Below are positions 1 through 11,896 of a DNA stretch of 37,630 nt, one piece after another. The notes under the pieces are model-generated. The model did not search any database and was not told the DNA's origin. It was given only the letters and a program-made list of their open reading frames with translations. A program made the translations under genes and the position numbers. Within the stretch, counting starts at the first letter, position 1; each line of letters starts with the position of its first letter. Source of the stretch: Nephromyces sp. MM_2019 (taxonomy: Eukaryota; Apicomplexa; Aconoidasida; Nephromycida); assembly GCA_015657535.1 (NCBI GenBank), contig JADHZB010001165.1, positions 1 to 37,630 on the forward strand, in the 5' to 3' direction.

Positions 1-266
1 GGGTGTATGTTTATGTGTATATATATATGTGTGTGTGTGTGATGAAACATGAAAGGTGTACAAGTGATTAATGAGAGGAAAGTAAAAGAGGTATAGAGAG
101 TTGTGTGTAGATGATGTTGATACTATATATATATATATAATACAATGTGTGTAATTTATATACTGAGTGATTGATGAGTCCTTAAAGCATATATATATAA
201 ACCCATCTCCCTATAAAATAAATGTATATACACATATATATATGTATATAAATGTGTGTGTAGTAC

Positions 267-708
267 CTGTAATTCTAGGACCAAAACGTGAAAAAATAAC
301 ACCAAAACCAATAATAAGAAAGAAACCAGAACCAATACCAATTGTATATAAGAACTCAATAGAGGCTCGTTGATATGCACACAAATGTTTATTATCAGTT
401 ATAGATAAAGGGTCATCTGGATTATTTGTACACAACCAATTATATAGGCCAGCCTCTTCATACATTTTACCCAAATATGGCCAACCATATATCATACCCC
501 CCGTTAATATTGCAACTAATGAATATACAATCATTAAAACCATTGGGTGTAAATTATGGGGTGTTTTATATAATTTATTTATAGGTATATTTTGTGGGGG
601 TGTGTGTGTAAGATTAATGGTTACATTACTCTCTTCATCTGCTTTTAATATATGTGACTTAGTTAAGTCCGTATACGGTGTATCACCTAAAGCCTTTGAG
701 TATTCCAT
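267..708 (-). CDS. MFS transporter, ApiAT-like, 5' exon only (partial)
   Basis: First coding exon of a polytopic transporter of the major facilitator superfamily. It starts with Met at 708 and runs 147 codons plus one base to a donor, ACAG|GTAC, at 267/266; the rest lies beyond the left edge. The first 55 residues are hydrophilic and cytosolic-looking. TM1 follows (about residues 55-80, with GGMIYGWPYL), then a loop with two cysteines and TM2 (about 112-140), ending in RFGPRITG. This resembles the loop 2-3 motif of MFS carriers, and the YGWP...C...Q...GSGFF spacing resembles apicomplexan ApiAT/NPT1-type amino-acid transporters at the plasma membrane. The ApiAT assignment is from remembered motif layout, and substrate cannot be inferred. 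Positions 1-266 are intron, rich in TG/TA repeats. The ORF reads on past the donor into CA-repeat-encoded residues, which I treat as intron. Confidence 0.72.
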
Positions 709-783
709 TTTGTATATGTGTGTGTGTATGTGTGTTTTTAAAATAATTAATTAGAGGATGTAGGAGAAGAGGGTAGCTCTGAA

Positions 784-1016
784 ATGATTGTTGGGAAGAG
801 TACAGGTGTGTATATGTGTATATGCGTGTGTGTAAGATTATGTATATATATTTGTGTGTGTATCTGTGTGTAAGATTGTGTATATATATTTGTGTGTGTG
901 TTTGTAAGATTATATATATATATATATATTTGTGTGTGTGTTTGTGTGTGTGTGTTAGATGATGTATATATTTTTGTATATATATGTGTGTAAGATTATA
1001 TACATATTTTTGTGTT

Positions 1017-1053
<37 letters not shown>

Positions 1054-1183
1054 TGGTGTTTTAAATAAAGATTTTAAGTTAGGTATATTGTTAAATAATT
1101 ACACAGGTCTTAAAAAGTATGGAATTACATATGTTTCAGAAAACTCTATATACAATGATACTCTTTATCTCATTTCCATGTAA
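784..1183 (+). CDS. Possible small two-exon ORF (51 aa), doubtful
   Basis: Positions 1054-1183 read as a typical terminal exon. A (GT)n-TAG acceptor is followed by 42 codons of balanced composition (GVLNKDFKLGILLNNYTGLK and onward) to TAA at 1183. The frame needs two bases from an upstream exon. ATG at 784, with a donor at 809/810 (GT|GTATATG), supplies that phase and would give 51 residues. The upstream part is short, and other donors nearby (for example after ACAG at 805) give the wrong phase. The gene would be divergent from the MFS transporter, with about 75 bp between the two starts. No family is recognised. It may instead be the end of a gene whose earlier exons I failed to see, or chance. 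Confidence 0.28.
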
Positions 1184-1389
1184 ACCTCCAAATATATATA
1201 TATATATATATAGGTTTAAATATACACATATCCACTTATTACACACTATATAAATATCTATATATAAATAACTTACTAAGTGATAAATTGTTGGTTTGTA
1301 TGGTTGTTTGTATCCAATTCTTTCAATCTATTTGAAGTGTGTGTATTAGTGTGTGTTTTAAGTCTGTAAGATTATGTATTTGTCAGTGT

Positions 1390-1510
1390 GTATAGATTTT
1401 TGTGTGTGTATAGATTTTTGTGTCTGTGTCGATTTTTGTGTGTGTGTCGATTTTTGTGTGTGTGTCGATTTTTGCGTGTGTATAGAATTTTGTGTGTATA
1501 TAGTTTCAGT
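1390..1510. repeat. GT-rich minisatellite, about 18-bp unit
   Basis: About six degenerate copies of a unit close to GATTTTTGTGTGTGTGTC. CGATTTTTG variants are in the centre and TAGATTTTTG variants at the edges. Confidence 0.7.
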
Positions 1511-3049
1511 GTGTATATAGATTCTGTATGTCTATAGATTATATTTATGTAAAATTTATGTAGATATGTGTGTAAAGGAGAAAAGTGTAGAGGTTATAGA
1601 TAAATGATGTAAAGTGTGTATGTCTAAATAGATTTTAGGGTTATGTGTGAGAAGTTGAGTAGAAATGTGTGTTGCATTGAAAGTAAAATCAACTTTTGAA
1701 AATTTTAAAAAGAACATATAAAATGTGTGATGATATGTAAATATTTTGATTTTTAATGTTGGATATTTCTAGTTTTAATTATGTGGTTTATGTGTTTATG
1801 TGTGTGTGTGTATGTGTGGTGTGTGTGTGGTGTGTGTGTGCGTGTGTGTGTAGGTAGTGTGATATGTGTGTAAAATATGTATATAATATAATATAACTAT
1901 AGTTAGCCTGAGCTTTGTGAAATAAGAGAGTAGTCAATGTATGAGTAAGTGGCAAAATAGGGGTTGGAATATATTGTTGGAAAGATGTGTGTGTGTGCTT
2001 TTGCATATATGTAAATTAAATCAGGTGTGTAAATGGGATTATGTGTGTGAGTGGGGTGTGCGTATATACATTATTGGTAAGGTTAAGATGTGTCCATATA
2101 TATGTTATAAATATATACAAGTATGTTTTTGTGTGTGTGTGTGTGTATGTGTATGATAATGGTAATATTAGCTTGATTTAAATTTGATTTTGAGTAGAAG
2201 TTTAGCTAGAAGAAGTTATAATAAAAAGCTTCACTGGATCACAAGTGTGCAAAATGTGTGAAGTTTGTTTTTGGGTAGCATATATATATATATATATACA
2301 TATATATATGTGTGTGTGTATGTCTGGTAGTTTGAAGGTGTGCATGTGGGTATGTGTATGTATTGAGTTTTTTAGATTGGTAGGTGTGTGTGTTTATTCT
2401 TATGAAAACTCGAGTGTGTGAAAATTTGTGGGGTGTATAGTTTGTTAACTAACCTCATTTGAATGAGCTTAGAAATGTGGGGGTAATTTGACTTGAAGAG
2501 AAAGTAGTTGTTATAAAGTGTAAGTGTGTGTGTGTGTGTGTAATTTAAATAAAAGAAAAATTGAAAGTTAGTGTTGTTTTCAGCCGTGTGTGAAAATAAG
2601 ACCTAGAGTGAGTGTGTGGGTTGTACTCAGTGTAGCTTGAGTTGTGTGTGTATATATTTTGTTGTGTATGATTGGAGTCGTATATATATATCTATATATT
2701 GAGCAAAGTATAATCGGAATTGTGTGTGTATATAATATATATGTAATCAGTGTGTAGATTGGATTTTGTGTGTATCTTAGAGATATGTAGAATGTGTATG
2801 TGAAGATATTTAAATTTCTATGTAATGTGTTTATTTTGATGTAGAGAAATAGTAGTAATTGTTCAGTCGTGCTTGTGTATTAGTGTTAAAGTGTGTATAG
2901 AGTTTAAAAGTATTAATTTTCAGAAATTATAGATGTTGTTATTAGATTATATTGCGATTAAAAAGTGTGTGTAAATTGTGGAAATGTGTGTGTGAGTTAT
3001 TATACTGTATGCGTGAGTCGTAAAATGTGTGCAATAGTTGTAGTAGTGT

Positions 3050-3620
3050 GGGTGAGTTATTTAAATATATGTATGAGTTGTAAAAATGTGTGTGTAATTT
3101 GTAGAATTGTGTGCAAGAATTGTAGTGATGTGTGTGAGTTATAAAAATGTATGTGCGAGTTGTAAAAATGTGTTTGAGAATTATAGTAATGTGTTTGAGC
3201 TGTAGAATTGTGTGTTAAGAGTTAGAGTAATGTGTGTGAGTTATAGACGGTGTGTATGAGTTATAGAAGGTGTGTGATAGTTAAAGAAATGTGTGTTTTA
3301 GTTATAGAAATGTGTATGTTAGTTATAGAGATGTGCGTGTTAATTACAGAAGTGTGTTGATTATATTAGGATGTGTGAGTTATAGAAAAATGTGTATTTT
3401 AGTTATAGAAAAATGTGTATTTTAGTTATAGAAACGTGTGTGTTAGTTATAGAATCGTGTGTATTAGTTATAGTATCGTGTGTGTTAGTTATAGAACTGT
3501 GTGTGTTAGTTTAGGATGTGTGAGCAAATTATAGAAAAATGTGAGTGAATTGTAGAATTTTAGAATGTGTGTGAGTGAATTGTAGAATGTGTGTAAGTTA
3601 TAGAGGAATGTGAGCTATGT
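3050..3620. repeat. Degenerate minisatellite, about 20-24-bp unit
   Basis: Some 20 or more tandem, diverged copies of a unit close to TTAGTTATAGAAATGTGTGT. The most regular part is about 3,270-3,510, where neighbouring units differ by single bases before GTGTG. Units further out (GAGTTGTAAAAATGTGTG types) are more diverged. No coding sense was found in it. Confidence 0.75.
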
Positions 3621-5260
3621 GTAGGCTAGATATAGGCTAAAACTTGTGGGTCAGTTATACAAGTGTGTTTGTTATGTTAGATTTATGAGATGGTTGTGTG
3701 TAACAGAGTATAGTGTGTAGAAGCATTGGTGAATATAAGAGCTGTGCGTATCGTTTATGTTTAGGAATAAGGAAATATGTGTACATAAAAGTGTGTGTAA
3801 AAAGTGATGGCTGCTAGAGTTATACATATTAATGAAATGTGTAGAAAATGTAATTTATAAATAGATATAGATAGTGTGCGTGTGTGAGTGTGTGAGGAGG
3901 CATTTGAGCTATCGAGAGTTTAATGTATGTATGTAGAAAACTAAAGAGTATGTCAATGTTTAGAAACTATTTTCAGTGTTATTTGTGTGTATATTTAAAC
4001 ACTATTCAGAGTGTAATGTGTCTGTATAGAGAATTATTATTAATCTAATGTGTGTAGAAGCAATCATTTAACGTTGTATCGTGAGGTGTGTCTATAAATA
4101 ATAGCCTAGAAAGTAACTGATTTTCTAACATGTGTGCGTATTATAAAAACTAATGAAGATGTAGAGTGTGTGTGGTTGTATGTATAAAGCATTCAGAGTA
4201 AACTATGTGTAACTATGATATGCTCACACGTTAACAGGATTGAATATGTGTGATAAAAATCAAATAGTTCTATTTAATTAAAAATCTAGTATGTGTGTGT
4301 GTCTGTAAGAGAGAGAAAAAGTTCTCGTTATTATTGTTAGTAAGTTGTTTTAAGATGTAGCTAGACAAATTGTGTGTAGCCATCAGTTAATTTTAGCATA
4401 ACATTTATCTTATTTACATTAAATATATGTATTGTGTTCATACTTTGTGTAAATTTTCTACACATTGTGTTATTTGTGAGTATATTGGGTCTAAACTTAG
4501 TGTGAGTTGCGTGTAGCATTTATAGTACATGTGTGGATTTGTTTGTGTGTGTGAATACGTCTGTAACTGTGTTAGCAACAGATAATTAAAAAAAGTTATC
4601 TAATTAGTATATACAAGTTTTCATGAGCGTAAAACTTGGTAGGCATCGTTATTCCAACTATTCATAAGATAGTTTACTTACTATTTATTTATGTATGTAT
4701 AAGGTGTGTGTTTGTGTAGTAGATTTACTATAGAAATAACAAGTTTTTATATGTTATATAGTGTATTTGTTTTAGACACATATATATACAAGTATGTGTT
4801 TGTGAAATTAACTTAAGATGATATGATAGCATGATTTGTAAATTTAGCTGCTAGTGTGTTTCTGGTTACACTCAAAACTAACTTGTTACCTTATTCTACA
4901 TAAATCATATTACTCAAAATAATCCACACACATCGTACCAATACTTTACACACACACACACACAAACAGCGCAATCTTACTGCTAAAGCATACACTTATC
5001 CATATATCTAAATAGTGTTTTATATGCCACTGAGAGTAAACACACAAATGAAATTATGTATGTAATATCAGCGTCAAACATACCCATATAAAGTGTGTGT
5101 AAAATAGGCAGTACTCATAATTATGTAGATCATACAGCTCACCCAGATCATTTCACACACAATTTTGATAAATGAAATATATATCTTAGTCTTTATTTCA
5201 GTCTACATATACTTTTATTTTATAATTATTTTCTCTTTAAATCTATAATTGGCCATATAA

Positions 5261-5293
<33 letters not shown>

Positions 5294-5299
5294 CACTAG

Positions 5300-5895
5300 C
5301 CAATTTATTACAAACCTTGAACAAACACGCTAAAACTTATCAACAATCACTACACAACCTCTTACTGGCACATTCTCAAGTAAGATTTACAAACACACAC
5401 AAACTCATACTCATATATACATGTATACACATTTATCTACACATATATATATATATATATATATATGTATATTTATATGTAGAGACACATACATATATAC
5501 TTTCTGACACAAACACGCACGAATAAACATTCAGACACACACACATACATATATATACAAGCATATATTTAATCATATATACACACACAGACATAAATAC
5601 AAACTTATACAAACATACACAAACGAACACCCCACTCACACTGATGTTCAAATGGATTGATATTCTCACATAATTTTAACTTCACAAATACATCTTATAA
5701 AAGAGTCTCATTTATGAAAACACACACATATATACACATAATATGTAAAACACTTACACACATGTAATTCTTACACAAATACAAACACACATAATTCGTA
5801 CACAAAGACATGTACACATAATACACATACATACATATATATAAATATAAGCTTAAAATATAATCAATTGTTTCTTTAAGGTGATCCTCTATTGA
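5300..5895 (+). CDS. Last exons of an unidentified + strand gene (partial)
   Basis: Two exons are proposed. 5300-5379 follows a CACTAG acceptor, needs one base from an upstream exon, and encodes 26 residues of ordinary composition (NLLQTLNKHAKTYQQ...LLLAHSQ) up to a strong donor, CAA|GTAAGA, in phase 0. The downstream acceptor TTTCTTTAAG at 5880 is phase-compatible and leads to VILY and TGA at 5893-5895. The 26-residue exon is leucine/glutamine-rich and helical-looking. Exons upstream of 5300 were not found; the sequence there is repeat-rich. The final exon also contains the hairpin listed separately, so it could instead be a noncoding element. Product unknown. Confidence 0.35.
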
Positions 5896-5916
5896 TTACC
5901 CAGTCGAAAATCACCT
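5879..5916. other. Short hairpin, 7-bp stem
   Basis: AGGTGAT at 5879-5885 pairs perfectly with ATCACCT at 5910-5916. The loop of 24 bases is GC-richer than its surroundings. It could be an RNA structure over a 3' exon or a fortuitous inverted repeat. Confidence 0.35.
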
Positions 5917-6007
5917 AAATTTTACATACATCTCTATTTAATACATGTGTATATTTATAGGTAATATTTCAATATAATTTACACAGACACACATCAAATA
6001 ATAAAAT

Positions 6008-6676
6008 ATGGGACCAAAACATAAGCCATTACTCACTAAACAACCGGCTAATAAATTTAAACGATTTGTTAAGCAGAGAGATGTTGTTTTGAAATTTCAA
6101 TACAAAAAATTACAAAAACAATTTAAAAAAAATGACACGCAACATCAACCCAGTACAGACAAAGAAGTATCAACTACACACACAGACATTTCAAATATCC
6201 ACAGTTCATCCACCCCACACAGTCAAATTTCAGACTATGTGAAAACAAAATCTACACACACACACACTCAAAGCATACATCCTAATAAAGCGAATAAAAC
6301 TAAGCTCAATCAACACACATCAAATATACATAAAAATGGAGCCGATAATACACAAAAAAACCCGGATAACTCCATAAATAAAACTAATATAGACACACAC
6401 ACTTTACATACACTTACACACACACATCCACATAATAAATTAAAGAGTAAACTATCACCCTATCAAAAACAAATAGCAAAGGCAGAAGAACAAAAACAAC
6501 AAAAATTAAAGATACTGGAACAAAAACAAAAATTAGAAAATGAAAGGAAAATAAGGCGAGAAGAGGGAAAGAAGAAGAGATTAAATGATAAGAAATTTAT
6601 ATACAAAAAAACAAAGAGAGGTCAACCAGTTTTACACACATTGGTTGAAAATTTAATGAAAAAGTTCAAGACATGA
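6008..6676 (+). CDS. Fyv7/CCDC59-like rRNA-processing protein
   Basis: Intact single-exon ORF of 222 residues, very basic. Residues 1-40 (MGPKHKPLL...KRFVKQRDVVLKFQYKK) and the C-terminal third resemble the small nucleolar rRNA-processing family of yeast Fyv7 and human CCDC59/TAP26. These proteins end in a lysine/glutamate-rich coiled coil followed by a K-x-RGQPV motif and a short basic helix. Here the coiled coil spans about 150-195 and KKTKRGQPVL about 195-205, followed by ENLMKKFKT. Family members act in small-subunit pre-rRNA processing. The middle (about 45-140) is low complexity, with Thr-His runs encoded directly by CA microsatellites. The start is the first ATG, and the region before it is AT-rich. 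The family call rests on the C-terminal signature and overall architecture, not on a search. Confidence 0.62.
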   Translation: MGPKHKPLLTKQPANKFKRFVKQRDVVLKFQYKKLQKQFKKNDTQHQPSTDKEVSTTHTDISNIHSSSTPHSQISDYVKTKSTHTHTQSIHPNKANKTKLNQHTSNIHKNGADNTQKNPDNSINKTNIDTHTLHTLTHTHPHNKLKSKLSPYQKQIAKAEEQKQQKLKILEQKQKLENERKIRREEGKKKRLNDKKFIYKKTKRGQPVLHTLVENLMKKFKT

Positions 6677-6901
6677 TTTGTTAATATATACACACACATC
6701 TTATTCTTTCTTTAACCTCTTTTATTTTACGCATATTGGTTGAAAAATTCATAATGGATTTCAACACATTTATTGTTTATATATATACACACATCTTATT
6801 ATGTTTTATTTTTTATAATAATATTTAATTATGTGTGTGTATATAATTTCAAAAACATCACATTATCTATTTTTTTGTTTGGGTGTACGTCGTTGTTAAG
6901 G

Positions 6902-6932
<31 letters not shown>

Positions 6933-7088
6933 TTGCAATAATATATATAGTTTTAAAGGTAGCTTATAAATATATATGTGTATTTATATATGTATGTATG
7001 TATATATATGCTTGTGTGTATGTGTGTGTGTGCGTGCGTGTGTGTGTGTATGTGTATGTATGTGTGTCTGCGTGTTTATGTAGATCGA
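6677..7088. other. Repeat-rich space between convergent genes
   Basis: AT- and GT-rich DNA between the stop of the Fyv7-like gene (+) and the stop of the repeat-protein gene (-). It contains a (TA)n run at about 6905-6920 and TG/GTAT repeats at about 7000-7080. No gene is seen. Confidence 0.6.
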
Positions 7089-10000
7089 TTAAGTTGTTCC
7101 CATCAATACGGCATCTTGTCTATCTTTGGGAGGGGATCTGTTATTGATCATTTCTGATAAATACTTATAACTATCGTTTAACCATCGGTGAAAATTTTTC
7201 ATAATATTTTTTGAGGGTGCATTATCAAAATTAGGCTTGTTTTTGTGTCCTAATTTTTTAAAACGCTTTGAACACCTAAAGGCTGGATTTTCACGCTGTA
7301 AATCTTTATCTGGTTAAAGGGAAATAGAATGGAATGTGAGTGGGTTAGTGTTTAGGTGGTGACTAACTGTGTGTGTGTTGTGTCATATGCTTCTTATCTT
7401 GTATCTATGTGTGTATCATGTTTTGTAAATATTATTTAATTGTGTATATGAGTTCTTATGTTATTGGAAGCGTATTCATGTCGTTTGGTATATGTCTTGT
7501 ATATATACATACTTGTATGTATTGTGTATATATGTGCGTCTTTTATTGGATATGTTTTTTGTATTTACGTGTGAATTGTGTACATGTGTGTGCATATTAT
7601 TGGGTGTATTTTGTTTGTTTTATTGCATTGCTTATGTCTATGTGTTGATTTGTCGGTTTGTAGCCAATCTACATGTATTATTCTAGTAGATGTAACCTTG
7701 TTTGTGATTTTCACCGGAAGGTAGGATAGAATACGGATAGTCTTTGTTTCTATGAATTTCATCAACTGAGCTTCTATCGTCATTGCTTACAGTGTGATTA
7801 CTGACAGATGTATGCTTAGATGAATACTTTAATGTTTGTTCGTCTTTAGTTGTACCGCTAAAATTCTCAGGATTGATCTCTTTTACCAACTAATAGCGTG
7901 TGTAAAGTAGGAAATATAAAATATGAAACAATCTACCATTCAAGTTTATTTTTTTTTTCATTTTTACTTTACACCATTCCTAAGATGTTTTGAATCATTC
8001 AATACATCTATATGCACACACACGCAAAACTTAATACATATGATTTATGAATGTGCATATACGAATATATGTGTTAGCTAAGTATTCGTAAGCTCATCTG
8101 CAATGTGTGTATTTTTGGCTCAATGGTTGTATTACTTATTAACTGTAATTTAGCTCTATTTATTTGTATATATATTCTACGAATATTTCATTCCTAATCT
8201 CCCTTATATAATTATTACCTTTACCAGATTTGGATTATATCCATTTTTGTTGGGCGTGTTATTAAAATTTTTACAGACTACACGTATGTTATATAAGCCA
8301 TCACACACACTAGGAACATTAATATGTGGGTCCTCTGAGCTTTCACACACACTAGGAACATTAATATGTGGGTACTCTGAGCTTTCACACACACTTGGAG
8401 CATTTATAGGTGAGTCCTCTAAACTTTTACACACACTTGGAGCATTAATATGTGGGTCCTCTGAGCTTTCACTCACACTAGGAACATTATTAATATGTGG
8501 GTCCTCTGAGCTTTCACACACACTAGGAACATTAATAATAGGTGGTTCCTCTAAGCTTTCACGCACACTAGGAGCATTAATAGATGGTTCCTCTGAGCTT
8601 TCACGCACACTAGGAGCATTAATATGTGGTTCCTCTGAGCCTTCACACACACTAGGAACATTAATTTGTGGGTCCTCTAAGCTTTCACACACACTAGGAG
8701 AATTAATATGTGGTTCCTCTAAGCTTTCACTCACATTAGGAACATTAATATGTGGGTCCTCTGAGCTTTCACACACACTAGGAGCATTAATAGGTGGTTC
8801 CTCTAAGCTTTCACACACACTAGGAACATTAATAAGTGGGTAATCTAGGCTTTCACACACACTAGGAACATTGATATATGTGTCCTCTAAGCTTTCGCAC
8901 ACACTAGGAACATTAATATGTGGGTCCTCTAAGCTTTCAAACACATCAAGTTTAGCTAAAACTTGACCAGGTGTATGTTTCTGGCCATCAAGTGCACTCG
9001 ATGTTGCTAGAGCATTTAGTGTATTATCTAAGTCTCCACATACACTAGTTACAATATTATCAGTTGCATTGATTAAATTTTTACACAAATCAGGTTTAGC
9101 TTCAAAATTATCAGGTGTATTGTTTAAATTTTCACACTCATCAAGTGGACTTAAAGCTTGAGAGTTTGTGTGTGTCATGCCATTAAATTCATTCGGTTTA
9201 TCTACAACATCCATGGATGCATGATCTGTATTTTTACACACACTAAGCGTAGTTGCACAGTGGTCAGATTTTTCATTCGAGTTTTCACAAACACTAGGTT
9301 TAGCTACAATATTGACAGGTGTATTCTCTGAATCTATACACACTTCAGGTGTAGTGACAACATCCGGATATTTATTATTTGTGTTTGCACACATATCAAG
9401 TGCAATTTTTACATTGTCCTCAGATATATCATTGGACTTTGCACACACATCAAGTGTAGCTACAACATCCATAGATTTATTATTTGAGTTTGCACACACA
9501 TCAGGTGAAGCTATAGCATCCACAGGTTTATTATTGAAGTTTGTACCCACATCAAGTGTTATTGCATTGTCATCAGATATATTATTGGAGTTTGCACACA
9601 CATCAAGTGCAATTGAATTGTCCTCAGATATATTATTTGAGCTTTTACACACATCAGGTGTAGTTACAAGAACTGTGAAATTAGCATCGCAATTTTTAAA
9701 TGTTTGTTTGTGATGTTTTAACAGATTGCATTCTCTATGTGTCTTTGCTGCTATTGGGGGGAATTTCCCTAAGTTGATGATTTAATATGTGTTTGTGCAG
9801 ATTAGAAATAAAATATAAATAGATTATATGTGCACTTTTGTTTTACAACATATATCAAAAGATATATGAAAAGTGCGTAGGTGTGTGTGTCGGTATGCAT
9901 ATATATACTTATATTTTTTAAATAAGTGTAGAGGGATATTTATCAGTGTAATTAAAGTATATATAATAGTTGCTTTAAAAAATATCATATTAGATAAAAT

Positions 10001-11736
10001 AATTTACATTTGCGATTTATTCTGCTGACGGAATGAGTATAGAAAATAAATAAATATGTGTGTGTGGATAATAATTAAATATGCAAGTATAGTTAATTAA
10101 TGAATTTGCGTGCTCAGGAAATTATCAACTATATGTGTAAATAAAAATAAAAAATGCGTGTAGATAGATTTTAAGCATGTGTATTTGTGTAGGTAAGTAA
10201 TTTTAGTTTTTGTTAGAAATTCTTACCTTTCATAATAGCTTTGAGATTATCATGGAATATACTTGGGTTTATTGTGTGTTTAAAAAGATTGCTGTATCTA
10301 GAACATCTACTTTTACTGAGTCTTTGTATAATTTTGAAATTGAAAAACTCATCTAATTCACCCAGTACTTCTTCACATAAAGTCTTGCTTGATATGACTT
10401 TTTTCTGATTTAAAATTGTTACAGACACACACATACACATAGATACATGTGCACACACATACATGTATACAAATACATTCAAATAGATATAAGTACACAC
10501 ACACATAAGAAAACAGATATACATGTAAGCACAAAGATTTACATATAAAAGTACACACATACATTAATAAAGATATACACAAAAAACTTAAGCAAAAAAG
10601 GGTAAGTGTCAAATTTAGTGTAGGAGAGTTGTTTTATATTGAGTTGCTGTGAGTGTAAACATTAATGTAGGGGGCAATAAATTTAAAGATAAGCGTGTTT
10701 ATGGGCGTGCTTGATGGTAATTAGTCGATATGGTTTTGTGTGTGAATCGTTTAAGTGTGGGTAGCAAGAGGTTTATGTGAGTCTAATGTAAGGTATACTT
10801 GTATTTAAGTGTGCAATACATGCATATGTGATTAATTATGTGTTTATAACTGATATACCTATGAAGTGTGTAGCAGTGATTGCTATTGAATGGGTAACAT
10901 ATGTATGCTAAATTATGTATGTGTTTGAAATTATATTGTCTAACCCCTATTTTGCTTTTGCAATATATATATAGGTGTTGTGTAATAGAATCGTAATATT
11001 CAGATTCGGGTGGGTGGAAAAATAGAACTTGGCAATTTAAATGAGGGATCATATCTTTAACCTGTTAACAAAATATGTATACAACTTGTATATTTAAATG
11101 AAGTTTGAAAGATATATATAAATGTATATATAATGGATTAAATGTATATATAAATGCCTAAATATTGACTAAAATTTGATTTATATGCGTGTATATGGGT
11201 TATGTCGATTATGATCAATTATATATTTTATAAATGTGCGTGCATACTTGGTTAATGTATTCACTAAGCTTAAGTATATATATATATATATATGTGTACG
11301 TGTGGTGTATATATATAATCGAGTGGTTGGGTTGGATAATTGGTATCGAGAAAGGTTTATGAGCAGGAGTGTGAGGTTTATTTTTTAAGGTACAAATGTT
11401 AGTGCGTGCCTCAATATGTATATTTATTATGTGTGTGCAAGATTTTTTAGTTAGGGTGTTAAATTGTATAGAAAAGTAACTTATATATACATTTTTAAAA
11501 AGGATCCATGATGGAAATCTAATTGTTTCATCATCCTCATTCAGGCTCTGTTCCTTTGAGGGTTTGTGTGTACAAAATTGAACTTCATTATTCGTATTAT
11601 TTACATTCAGGCTCTGTTCCATTGAGGGTTTGTGTGTACAAAATTGAACTTCATTATTTGTATTATTTACCTGAATTAAATGTTGTTTTTCATAAGCAAA
11701 TTTTTGGTACACCCAATGTGTACCAGGTTTGTTCAT
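7089..11736 (-). CDS. Six-exon gene for a 14-residue-repeat protein, 834 aa, function unknown
   Basis: Exons (-): 11736-11491, 11061-10945, 10404-10227, 9768-8219, 7889-7697, 7309-7089. All junctions are GT/AG with matching phases and sum to 2505 nt. The start Met is directly preceded by an in-frame TAA. Residues 1-180 look like a folded domain I do not recognise, with FPSWILFKN, VLFFHPPESEYYD, SNLFKHTINPSIF and a His/Cys-rich stretch, THRECNLLKHHKQTFKNCD, near 187-205. A degenerate 17-20-residue repeat region then extends to about residue 330. Fifteen near-identical 14-residue repeats (about 457-670; consensus PSVCESSEDPHINV) follow, then an acidic/serine linker and a basic C-terminus containing KRFKKLGHKNK. 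No signal peptide or membrane segment is evident. The exon 2 donor (GGG|GTTAGA) is the weakest junction. Repetitive acidic arrays are common in parasite antigens, but nothing here shows export. Confidence 0.6.
8303..8942 (-). repeat. Coding 42-bp tandem array, 15 copies
   Basis: Inside exon 4 of the repeat-protein gene. Each copy encodes a unit close to PSVCESSEDPHINV. Substitutions cluster at a few sites (SS/SL, ED/EE, PH/PP, NV/NA, CES/RES/SES), and two adjacent copies carry one extra codon. The array keeps the reading frame throughout. Confidence 0.92.
9340..9665 (-). repeat. Older coding repeat, 17-20 residues per unit
   Basis: Upstream of the 14-residue array in the same exon. Six to eight diverged units share the form VCANSNNxSxDxxxTLD (DNA CACACACATCAAGTG...TTATTTGAG on the + strand). 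More diverged copies (SVCENSNEKSD, SVCKNTDHAS) bridge the two arrays, suggesting a common origin. Confidence 0.75.
11539..11670 (-). repeat. Exact-length 66-bp tandem duplication in exon 1
   Basis: Two head-to-tail 66-bp copies (11539-11604 and 11605-11670) with only a few differences. They encode VNNTNNEVQFCTHKPSxEQS plus LN twice. The first copy in reading order begins right after ATTCAG with GTAAATAAT, which looks like a splice donor. Confidence 0.9.
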
Positions 11737-11896
11737 TTAATTTTAATGCAGTATAAATCTACATTAATGTGTAGTTATTTGTGATTATAAGTACATAATT
11801 GTGTCTATAAATCTTATTTTGAACTAAGCTCTAAGTTTGAATATGAAACGAGTAATTTATTTGGATCGATATGTGTATCTAAATGTACAGCTAGGC

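Larger units (their letters stand above)
1190..5290. other. Long GT-rich stretch without a secure gene
   Basis: About 4.1 kb in which the + strand is strongly enriched in G and T (TGTGTG runs interspersed with AT) up to about 4,870, then turns C/A-rich. No ORF beyond chance and no multi-exon model with matching phases was found on either strand. A few short exon-like islands have TGTGTAG before and GTGTGT after, for example 4047-4090, but they could not be linked. The stretch may hold introns of the gene whose last exons lie at 5300-5895. Confidence 0.5.

Noticed and set aside
3050..3620. CRISPR-like array
   Set aside because: Units are directly adjacent, degenerate and without unique spacers; it is a eukaryotic minisatellite.
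8247..8843. 198-residue open frame on the + strand with SHTLGTLICGSSEL-type repeats
   Set aside because: It is the antisense of the 42-bp coding array. The repeat period is a multiple of three, so a second frame stays open automatically. Flanking exons and phases support only the - strand.
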